NCBI GenBank assembly: GCA_020736575.1
Contig: JAGPYM010000035.1
Coordinates: 305,895-369,894 of the forward strand
Source of the DNA: Thelonectria olida
Lineage: Eukaryota > Ascomycota > Sordariomycetes > Hypocreales > Nectriaceae
DNA length: 64,000 nt
Direction of reading: 5' to 3'
Of this stretch, positions 36,201 through 45,936 are shown one piece after another. Made by a program: the position numbers and the translations under genes. The notes below the pieces were generated by a model that did not search any database, was not told where the DNA came from, and saw only the letters and a program-made list of their open reading frames with translations. How positions within the stretch are numbered: position 1 is the stretch's first letter; each line of letters begins with the position of its first letter.

Positions 36201-39200
36201 TACATCCTGCGCTCAGTGCCTGCAGCTGCGCAGGGGAACTGGTCGCACCACCTTGGGTTGGTGATGAAAGATTCCGCAGTCTTCTGGGGGTTCTTGAGAT
36301 AGCCCTGAGCAAGGATCGGGCCCTCTACCACGAGCTCGCCGACGGCGCCGATGGGCACCAGCCTGTCGTGGTTGGCCGCATCGACGACCCAGCAAAGACC
36401 TCCCACTGCGCGGCCAATATTCGAAGGGCCAGATGCAAGCGTGACGGCCGGGTTGACGGCAGCAACGACGGCAGTCTCACTGGGCCCGTACGCGTTCATC
36501 AACTGGACAGATGACGCCCAGGAAGAGACGTGAGCAGACGACATGGCCTCGCCTCCAAGCACCAGTGTCTTAAGCCCAGGGACGAGGGGCGGCTGGATTA
36601 GCTGGGCTACCGAGGGCGTCAACAAGGCCCAGTTAACATGCATACGGTTGATAGCTCCCGCGACATCATTGATCCGTTCCTCATCACTGGGCACACAAAC
36701 TGTTCCGCCGTGGATAAGAGTAGTTATGATCTCCATAATGCTGGCGTCGAAGGTGTGAGAAGCAAACTGCAAGACCCGAGACGACTCGGTCATCCCCATG
36801 GCGGAACCGTGCGAAGTTGCACCAGTGCAAAAGGCCGAGTGTCCAATAATGGTTCCCTTGGGCTTCCCCGTTGTGCCGGAAGTAAAGATGACATAGGCCG
36901 GGCTGCTGGTCGACAACGAAGGAGCCGGCTGCTCGCGAGGTGAGATGTCGTGGACAAACGCCTGCGAAATCAGGATCGCCTTTGGCCCGAGACTATCTAG
37001 GCGCTCCGCGTACTGAGGGGAGCAGAGGACAACGGTGGCCTCAACATCGGCGAGGATGCCGTTGATTCGGGCGTCGGGATGCGCAGGGTCCAGCGGGACA
37101 AATGCAGCGCCCGACTTCAGGATGGCCAGGATGGAGACGACGACAAGAGACGACTTTTCCATGCAGAAGGGAACAATGGAGTTGCCGCCAACGCCGTTGT
37201 CGACCAGGACGCACGCAAGACGAGTGGATAGACAGTCCAGCTCGGAGTACGTGAGGTTTTGGTCCCACGCGCAGACGGCCAGCTTGTCTTGCGCTTGGGC
37301 AGTACCCTGAGCCTTGATGACATCGTGTATAAGTCGATCGACGGGAAGTGTTGTTGTACGACTCATATCCTGCAGCATCTCACGATCACTGCGGCTCAGC
37401 ATGGCCAGGTTGCCGAGTTTCTCATCACTCAGCTCAGAAGAGGAAACGGATTCCAGCATCAAGGCAAACTGATCCATGACGCGCCGTATCTGCGATTCCG
37501 AAATAACGCCCGGGTCAAAGTGGACGACTGTCTCGACTTCGCCATCTCCAATGTGGCACGAGAGCATGAGAGGGTACGAGTAGAAATTAGTACCGGCCAT
37601 CTCGTTGGTCTGCTCGTCCCAGAAGGAATCGGTCGACTCTCGCGACCCGTTGTTAATGGCCACGAGGTTCTGTGCGCCGCACGCAATGGCCGTATCGCCG
37701 TTGAGACGCTTAATACGATGAATTCCAGCGTATTGGTGCGTCCTCACCACTGCTGATTGAGCTTGAACGGTGCCAAGGAACTCCGCGACCGTTTGCGACG
37801 GCTCAAGCACCATCCGCGTCGGCACAGTCGCCAGCGTCGCGCCCACCATTTCCTCGATTCCAGGGACAGGCGCATCGCGTCCCGTGACGGTTTCCCAGAA
37901 GACTACGTCGTTTGCCGCCGAGTAGGCGGAAACAGAGAGTGCCCAAGCTGCGCGGATCATCGTGGCCGCTGTAATCTCCGATCCGGACTGGCGGCTCAGC
38001 TCCGCTTTGTGAATCATTAGACTGCTCGCACTTGCCTGGTAGTCAGGGCTAGGCAGGCGTGGGAAGTGCTGGGCCGAGATATTGGACAGGTGGGACTGCC
38101 AGAACTCGTCTGCTTGCTCCGAATCGAGTCCTGTAAGGTATCGGATGAAGTTGGAGTACGGGGGACCGCTGAGCTGTGCGGAGCTTGGAGACTCTAGGTA
38201 GCATTGCTTGACCTTATCTAGGATAACGGGCAGACACCAACCGTCGTAGAGCGCATGGTGGATAGTCCAGACAAAGAAGACTCCATTGGAACCATCGTCA
38301 ACGAGGGTGTAGTGGGCCAGCCTCGCACCGTTATGGAGTGGAAGCCGACATCGAGACTCTTCCACATCAACGAGGCTGGCAACCGAAGACCATTGGGGGG
38401 CATCTTCGGCGACCACAACCTGCACGAACCCGGCATCTTCGGTATGGACAATCCTCGTTCGTAGCGTGGGCTCGGCGTCGACAACGAGGCGCCACGCCTT
38501 CTTGAGCTTGATGGTGTCTATATCGTCCGGCAGGCGGTATACAAGCTGGGCAACGTAAGCTCCAGGCTCCTTGTTTGAGAGCGCCATAAGACCCTCTTGG
38601 ATGGCGGTACAAGGGTAAATGTCCTGGATCGCTTGAACATCGACGCGAGCAAAGGCCGCAACCTCTTGCTTGAACACGTCCAGCGAGGCCACGTTGGATA
38701 ACAACGAGAACGGCTGGACGACCGTGACCGCAGTCTTAGACATTGGAAGTGCCGAGTGAGCCATGTCCAGCAGAGATGCCTTTTGGAAGATGCTGGCCAC
38801 GGTCAAGTTGATGCCAGACTGTCGAGCACGCGTCACCAGGCGCATCGCGCCGATAGAGTCGCCTCCCAGCCTGAAGAAATGATCGTCGACTCCGATGGAC
38901 GCCGCGTCAATGTGCAGCACATGAGCCCACATGCCAGCTAGCTGCTTCTCCATGTCGCTCGACGGGGCTCTACCGCTCTTCGAGGCGAGCTTGTAAGAAG
39001 ACATGAGCGCTGCCGGCACCGCCTCTGCTTGTAGACGGAGGCCGCGCCGATTCAGCTTCCCGGACGAAGTAAGGGGCATCTTGGAGATGGGCAGCCACAC
39101 AGATGGGACCATGTAGGCGGGAATACGGACAGACAGAAGGACTTCCAGACCCTTGGCGTGAGCTCTGAAGGAATCGTCCATGTCCAATATCATGCTTTCG

Positions 39201-42200
39201 TCGCTGCTGTCGGGAACGGAGGCATCTGCATCGGCACAAACGAAGCAGGCCAGCGACTTCTTGCCCCCCGACACGATGAGCTCAACGGCAGATTGCGAGC
39301 CCTCGGGGAGGTTCTTCTCGATATGATGCTCAATCTCTCCAAGCTCGATGCGCTGGCCGTTAAGCTTGACCTGAGTATCCTTGCGTCCGAGGTACATGAG
39401 CGTACCATCAGAGTTATAGCATACCAGGTCACCGGTCTTATACAGCCTACGGCCCGGGTTGCCGCCTTGAGATATGCCTTCCAGCCAGGCAGGTGGCGTT
39501 ATAAAGGACTGCGCCATCCTCTCGGGCAGGTTCAGGTAGCCTCGAGAGACGATGGGACCATCGATGAGGAGCTCGCCTGCGCAACCAATCGGAGCCAGAG
39601 AGTTGTGGTCGACGGCATCGACAACCCAAGCGACACATCCAATGGCGCGGCCAATGTTCGTGGCTTTGCCTGGCTGGGCAATATCACCGCAGTATGTGGA
39701 ATTAACGGAGCACTCTGAAGGCCCGTAGCAACATTGCAGAGACACAAAGTCGCGCCAGATGTCAACACACTTGGCAGTCACGGCTTCTCCGCCCAGAGCT
39801 AATGTCTTCAAGGTCGGAACTTCGGTTGGCTGGAGGAAGCAAGCGACCGTAGGGGTTATATCGGCCAAGGTGACCCTATGACGGTTGATTGCACCGGCCA
39901 AGTCGTTCAACCTCTCATAGTCTGAAGGCACGCATATGCAGCCTCCGCGGGTGAGTGTAGTGAATATCTCCGCAAGACTATTGTCAAAAGTATAAGAGGC
40001 GAACTGCAACACCCTCGAGTCTTGCTCATAGCCCAGCTTGGGACCCGAGTACTCAGCATTGGTGGCGATTCCCCTGTGCTCCAGGACCACGCCCTTGGGC
40101 CTGCCTGTGCTACCAGATGTGTAGATGACGAAACAGGCATTATGGGGGGCGACTTGTGGAAGGGAAAGGTCCTGCGGCATGGGAATACTCTGGAGAAGAT
40201 CGGCGTCCACAGCCACTGTTTTCTTGACCATGGTGTTGAACCTAGCCACCATTGAAGGGCTCACAAGAGCGACAGAGGCGCCCGTGTCCTCGGCGCGAAG
40301 TTGCAGCGCAGCATCTGGATGCGCTGGATCCAGGGGCACGCATGCGCCGCCGGCCTTCAAGATGGCCAGCATGGCGATTATGGCAAAGGCAGACTTGTCG
40401 AAACAGACGAGCACAAAGACTTCCACGCCGACACCCAAGGAGCTGATGTGATGGGCGAGCTTCGTAGAGGCGAGATCAAGCTCCGCGTAGGTAAAGTCCA
40501 TGTCCCAGGAGGCAATCGCCGGAGAGTCAGGGCGCGAGATCACCTGCTGCTTGAACAAGTCGTGGACGCAGCTTTCAATGGCTTCGGGAATCTGCTGGTT
40601 CCACTGGCAGAGCTGCTGGCGGTGCCAAATACCGAGGTGCTCGAGCTGAGAAATCGGTTGGTTGCAGTGATGAAGGACATTGCTGAGCGCCTTGGTAAAG
40701 GTGCTGGCAACATTGGCGGCTTGTCCGTCTGACAAGGTATCCGACCAGTACATCAGATCAATGGCCATGTCGACCTCGCCTGCCTCGATGTTGACGGACA
40801 CGTTGTACTCGTCAGGATCGTAAGTAGGGCGACATTCCTCGAACAGGAGGTCCGGGGGGTTCTGCGCAGTAGGCGGCAGCTTTCTGTACGACAGCGCCGT
40901 GTTAAAAAGAGCAGTGTTGGAAAGCTGCAGTGCGTGCTGGACTTCAGCCAAGGGAATGTGGCGGTAATCCAGGCTATCCAGGTAGTCTTTTTGAACGAGG
41001 CTCATCACCTCCCCCAAAGTGGTGGAAACACCAACGTTGACGCGGCACGCCACCATGTTGATGACAGGCCCGACAACGTCGCGGATGCCCTGGATCTGCA
41101 AGTCACGCGCCGACGTGAGGTAGCCGAAGCAGACCTCCTCCGAGGCCGTATAGAGACCCAGAGTCAGTGCCCAAGCAGCATAGATGGCGTTGACAATGGT
41201 GAGTCCTCGATCGTCACACAAGCTCTGCAACTCGCCCAACTCGTCAAACTTGACCCTAACGTGTCTCAGCTCCTTTGATTCCACAACGTTGCCGTCGTCG
41301 AGGACGGGGAAGTGGCACGGCTCAACACCCGATAGGTACGAGCTCCAGTAGTCGATGCCGGGTTGAATGGCTTGGTCTTGGAGGTGTTTGATGTAGTTGC
41401 GATACACTGGGCCTTCACCGGATCCAAGGCTCCCCTCATATGCCAAGGCGAGGTCCCGAAAGACAATCGACAGAGAAGTACCGTCCATGATGACGTGACT
41501 AATATCAAGTCTGCAAAAGACCTTGCCGCTCTTCGATGTGCAAATTTCAAAACAATGCAATAGCTGAGCATTGTCCTTTTGGTGTCGAGGCGGTGCGCTC
41601 AGAGCAGTGAGTGCGTCTTCCTCTGTATCTCTCTCTGATATAATGAGCGGGAAGTCGACTTCTTTGAGCACTACCTGGTCGTAGAGTGAATCCCGCTGAG
41701 TCACGCTCTCCACGAAGATGGTCCTGAGCATAGGGTGGTACTCGATCATGCGTTTCCATGCATTGGCTAGTTTCGTCACGTCCACTGGCAGACCGTTTCT
41801 ACTCTTGACCTCGTGGAGCGTGTAAGCAGCATAAAAGGCGCTGTTCTTGGTCGTGCTGACCAAGAGTCCTGATTGCATAGGAGAACAAGGGTAGGCATCT
41901 TCGACTAGGTTCAGAGATGTGACCCCAGCTTCAGGGAGCTTTTCCCCCGTCATGAGTTCAAGGCGGTCGTAGGTGAGGGAAAGGAGTGGGAAGTCGCTTA
42001 GCGTAGGCTCAGGGGCCATGGCGCTCAGAGACTCGATCAGGACACCGAGACTCTGTTGGCAGGAAGCAATCCACTGGCGGATTTCGGGCTGATGGTTCAT
42101 GTTTTGGTTGAAAACAAACGAGAACCGGAGAGATCCCTTGAGGATCACGGCAGAGACCTCGAAGAAGGAAATGCAAGTCGTTAGCGGGCCGACGTCTGCA

Positions 42201-45200
42201 CCGTCGGTGGCACCCTTGACTTCTCCTGCGATATCCCTCACAGGGGTAAAGAGCGCACCCTCACGCTCCAACTGCTGATACTGACCAAGGTAGTTAAAAG
42301 TGATCTCCAGCGGCCAGTGACGGGCAAAGGCGTCTTTGCCCGGCTGCGTCAGCCAGCGACTCGCAAAGTACGGCCTTCCGCTGTCGGGAACCTTGCGTCG
42401 TCCATCCTTGACCAGCTTCGCCGTGTCAACAAGACTGGACTGCGCCGTCGATCCAGCAAATACTGGGTAAATGGTTGTGAACCATCCAACGACGTTAGAC
42501 AGGTCGATGGAAGCGTCCCAGGATTCCCTGCCGTGCCCTTCGGCGAACACGGCCGGGATCGGGCGGTCGGTAAAGGTCTGGCCAAAGGAGAAGATCATGG
42601 CTGCTATGAGAACGTCGGGGATCTCGGTGCGCAACGACTCGTGGCATTTCGACAGAAGGAGAGATGTTTGTGCAGATCCAATCTCGAAGCCCTCGCGGGC
42701 CATCTGCCCGTAGACGTTGGGCGTGTCCTCCATTCCCCAATACTCTGCGTTCCCATCAGGGATGCCGTGGACAGGCAGAACTTGCTCCGGCGTCTGGGCT
42801 TTGGCATGATCCAACTGCGTCTTGCACCAGGTTTGGAAAGGCAACGGGCGGTCGGTATCAGGGACCAGTTCTGGTCGGAGCAGCAGCTCTTCTAGTTCTT
42901 GGAGAATGATTCTCCAAGAAACAAGGTCAATGACCAGATGATGCGCGACGACGAACAAGAGCTCCTCTTCTCCGTTGAGGTCAATGAGGTCAGCAGCGAA
43001 CAGTGGGCCGTCAACCTCGTTGAGGCAAGTCTGGCTGTCCACGAGGGAGGGGTCAACTTCCTCACTCGAAGCCAGTTTAAGAGTACGCAACCGATACGAG
43101 GACGAAACCTCATTGGTAACCCGCTGCTGCCATTCACCTCCGGCGTCCTGGCTGAACCTGGCACGGAGCATTGAGTGTCTCCGTACAATAGTTTCAATGG
43201 CCCTGCGCATGTCTGACTGCAGAATTCGCTGGCTTGTGCGGAGGAGGAAGCTCTGGTTGTAGTGGCCTTGGGAGTGGTTGGGCCGCGAGAAGTAGAGCTT
43301 CTGGATGGGCGAGAGCTCGAACGGCTGTTCCAGAATCTCTTGGTGGAACAACGGCGTCTCGATATCCTTGACGTGTAGCGCCAGTGCGCTGATTGATTTA
43401 CAGGCAATGATGTGCGAGACGGCCAGGCCGAGGCCGCGCTTCCTGCACTCGCTCATGACTTGCATAGCGGAGATGGAGTCACCGCCAACGCTCAGGAAGG
43501 ACTGTCGAAGGCCAAGCTGTTCCGCGTTGAGGTTCAGCACGTGGCTCCAGATCTTGTGCAGTTCCAACTCGGTCTTGCTGGCAAACGTCATGTCTTCCGA
43601 GGACTCGGTGGCCGTGACAGGGTTGAGTTGACGGTACAGAGCCTCGCTCATATCATCAACCCACTTCGCAGTCTGCTTGCGATCGAGCTTGCCCGACTGG
43701 AGACGAGGGATGAACTCGACGGCGAGCCACATGGAAGGGATCATGTACGGTGGTAATCTCTCGGTGAGCAGCTGCTTTGCCTCTGCGACTTTGACTCGCG
43801 CAGTATCCTCGAGCTGGCCGCCAACCAGCTTGTAAGGCTGACCTTTGGGCACGAGGTCCTGGTTCAAAGCATCGCTGAGCTGAACCATGGCCAAAAGCCG
43901 GCCTTGGCAGAAGCCTTCCTTGGGCAGGACGATCATGCCATGCTTGATACTGGGACTAACGTTGAGATGGTGCTCAATCTCGCCCAGCTCTATGCGCTGG
44001 CCGTGGAACTTGATCTGCGCGTCCTTGCGCCCGGCGATGTGAAAGGTGCCATCGTGGTTGTACTTGACGAGGTCGCCCGTCTTGTACATTCGTCTGGGGC
44101 CACTTTGCCGTGGTTGATTCCGTGTCCACTCGGGATCGACAATGAAAGCATCGCTCGTCTTCTCGGGCTCCTTGTAGTACTCCCGTGCAAGCGTGTGGCC
44201 TTCGATAATCAACTCACCGATGGCCCCGACGGGCATCAGTCGGTCGTGGTTGTACCGATCAACAACCCAGCAGTGGACGCCGACCTGATGCCCGATATTT
44301 AACGGATTCTTGCCTTCCCTCATGCCTCGATGGGCGTGCGAAACGACAGACGTCTCTGCAGGGCCGTAGCAGTTGATGAGGTTGATGTGAGACCATGAGC
44401 GAATGATGGCTTGCGTCATGGCCTCGCCGCCGGTGACGAGCGTCTTCAGACACGGCACATTGGCAGGGTTGATGAATTTGACAAATGTCGGCGTCAACAG
44501 CGCCCAATTGGCTTGGAGTTGGGTAATGGCCTCCTCGATGGCGTTCAGTCGGGCGTCTTCGCTGGGTACGCAAACACAGCCGCCCAGTATCAGACACGTG
44601 AGGATCTCTGTGATGCTCACGTCAAATGTAGACGCGGCGAACTGGAGTGATCGCGTGTTGGAATCCATCATCATGGCAGGTCCGTGAGCAAGGGCACTCG
44701 ACATGAGAGCGCCATGCTGAATCAACGCACCCTTGGGCTCGCCCGTGGTGCCGCTTGTGAATATCATGTAGGCGCCGTTGCTCCACGAGCCACAGTCGAC
44801 CTCGCCGCGGTGTTCGGCCAGTTCCGTAAATAGCTGGTCGTCCACCGGGATCAACTCAGCCGCTACACTCTCGAGCATGCCCAGATGTTGGGGGAACACA
44901 AGATGGTCTTGGCTTCCACCTTGTGTGTCAAGGCCTGCAGACGCGGCAACGGGTGTGTAGGATCAAGAGGCACAAAGATGCCGCCTGCCTTGAGCACCGC
45001 CAGCATCGCAACGACAGTCCACTTGGACTTGTCGAAGCAAATCGGCACAAAGACCTCGGGCCCAACGCCCGAGGCTTGTAAGCGACAGGCGAGGCGATCC
45101 GACAGAGACAGGAGTTTTGCATATGATAAGCTGCCATCCCAAGCGCAAATTGACTCTGCCTCGGGACGCAATGCTCCCTGCTCCGACACGGCTTGGTGTA

Positions 45201-45936
45201 TGCACCTGTGCACATTGCTCTTTGGGGCATTGTTCCACGCCAGAACTTGCCGCTCATTTTGGTCACTGAAGTAGTTGAGGTTTGATATGAGAGTCTCTGG
45301 ATGGTTGATCATCTCACTGACAATCTTGTCGTAAGTGCTGCTAACATTCTCCGCCTGTTCTCGGGTCATGAAGGAGGGGTCCCACGAGAAGAGGGTGTCG
45401 AGCGTGGCAGGATCGACTGACATGCGGATCTTGCACCATGAAGCAGAATCTTGTCTGCTCGTTTGATTTTGTTCATCATCGTTGCTTGGCTTGCGAGCTA
45501 AGCTGCGGATGGAAAGTGTGGTGTTGAACAGGGTTTTTGCGTTGCTCTCTGGTAGCAACAGCAGGCCGGAAACGCACTCGGCCAGAATGCTTTGAACATT
45601 CTGATGGGGAGGGACATGCAGCTGTGCGGTTCGTGTGACGCCGTCTGCACGTCCCGAGCTTGCGGTATTGCTGTGCTCACTGTCGAACCCGAAACAGACA
45701 TTCTCGAGTCCGGTGAAACATCCGAGCAGAGCTCCCCACGCAGCGCATAGCACACTGCACGTCTGGGAGAGGTCTCCATCGACAACGTGTCCCAACCTGC
45801 CGTTGAAACCCAGGAACTCGGACTGGTTCTTCTCACCCACATCGAATGCCGGGAAGATGCAAGGCTCAAGATCTTGCAATGATCGACTAGCGACCTGGAC
45901 ACAGCCGCGAGGAGGTGGGTCCATTGTTGGTGACAT
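22994..45936 (-). CDS. Giant nonribosomal peptide synthetase, 5 A domains, with one apparent frameshift
   Basis: One intronless reading frame of 22.9 kb encodes about 7,650 residues if a single missing base is allowed for in a five-C run at 44890-44894. As written, the frame starting at 45936 ends soon after the run, and the long frame begins there without an ATG. Domain order is [C-terminal half of a C domain]-A1-T1-E1, C2-A2-T2, C3-A3-T3-E3, C4-A4-T4, C5-A5-T5-E5, C6-T6, C7. All six T domains have the GGDS phosphopantetheine site. All three E domains have HHxxxDxxSW, EGHGRE and N-(Y/F)-L-G. This predicts D-L-D-L-D chirality, released by C7, which has the SHAQYDG motif seen in terminal cyclizing fungal C domains. 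No thioesterase or reductase domain is present. The ABC exporter is divergent from it. The product is unknown. Confidence 0.92.
24410..26110 (-). other. NRPS adenylation-less unit C6-T6
   Basis: C6 has NHAVTDG at 25661-25681 and ends near 24830. Only a Ser-rich linker of about 70 residues follows before T6 (GGDS at 24536-24547), far too short for an A domain. T6 must therefore be loaded by another A domain, in cis or in trans, or act as a waiting position for the chain. Confidence 0.85.
26140..30760 (-). other. NRPS module 5: C5-A5-T5-E5
   Basis: C5 has HHALYDA at 30341-30361, with Ala in place of the usual Gly after the catalytic Asp. The A5 pocket reads D-I-G-F-V-G-G-I-F-K. T5 GGDS is at 27674-27685. 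E5 has HHLVVDIVSW at 27094-27123, so residue 5 should be D. Confidence 0.83.
30860..34065 (-). other. NRPS module 4: C4-A4-T4
   Basis: C4 has SHAIADG at 33620-33640. The A4 pocket reads D-A-M-L-V-G-A-V-I-K, nearly identical to that of A3, so the same or a very similar residue is expected, kept as L. T4 GGDS is at 30959-30970. Confidence 0.84.
34090..38660 (-). other. NRPS module 3: C3-A3-T3-E3
   Basis: C3 has IHHALYDGW (38240-38260 for HHALYDG), the two-His type expected for L-donor condensation. The A3 pocket reads D-A-M-L-V-G-A-V-V-K, which suggests a hydrophobic substrate. T3 GGDS is at 35603-35614. E3 has HHLVVDVVSW at 35042-35071, so residue 3 should be D. Confidence 0.84.
38750..41940 (-). 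other. NRPS module 2: C2-A2-T2
   Basis: C2 has SHVIMDG at 41480-41500, the Ser-His type seen here only in C domains that follow E. The A2 pocket reads D-N-A-D-A-G-C-V-N-K; the Asp at the fourth position hints at a polar or basic substrate, but I cannot name it. T2 has GGDS at 38855-38866. There is no E domain, so the residue stays L. Confidence 0.82.
41990..43340 (-). other. NRPS module 1 epimerization domain E1
   Basis: The domain begins FELSPIQKLYF. The catalytic HHLVIDLVSW is at 42914-42943, followed by EGHGRE, VGWFT and FNYLGQ, so all expected E-domain motifs are intact. It should convert the first residue to an L/D mixture, from which the next C domain selects the D form. Confidence 0.88.
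43420..45936 (-). other. NRPS module 1 loading part: partial C, A1, T1
   Basis: About 230 residues resemble only the C-terminal half of a condensation domain, without the HHxxxDG site. Such remnants are frequent at the start of fungal NRPSs. A1 runs from about 45235 to 43700, and the frame break lies inside it. My reading of its specificity pocket is D-V-T-L-V-G-C-V-V-K (the Lys is assumed). T1 has its GGDS site at 43475-43486. Confidence 0.8.
44890..44894 (-). other. Frame break in a C5 homopolymer within A1
   Basis: Just before the run the upstream frame reads I-L-C-S-P, and just after it the downstream frame reads Q-H-L-G. A3 and A5 carry the same stretch uninterrupted (LCSPQY). One extra C would therefore join the two parts. 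No splice pair explains the shift. Confidence 0.8.

Noticed and set aside
22994..45936. Ferrichrome- or fusarinine-type siderophore synthetase
   Set aside because: The terminal T-C part is reminiscent, but five A domains with three E domains do not match those synthetases, and no iron-repressor site is seen near its start.
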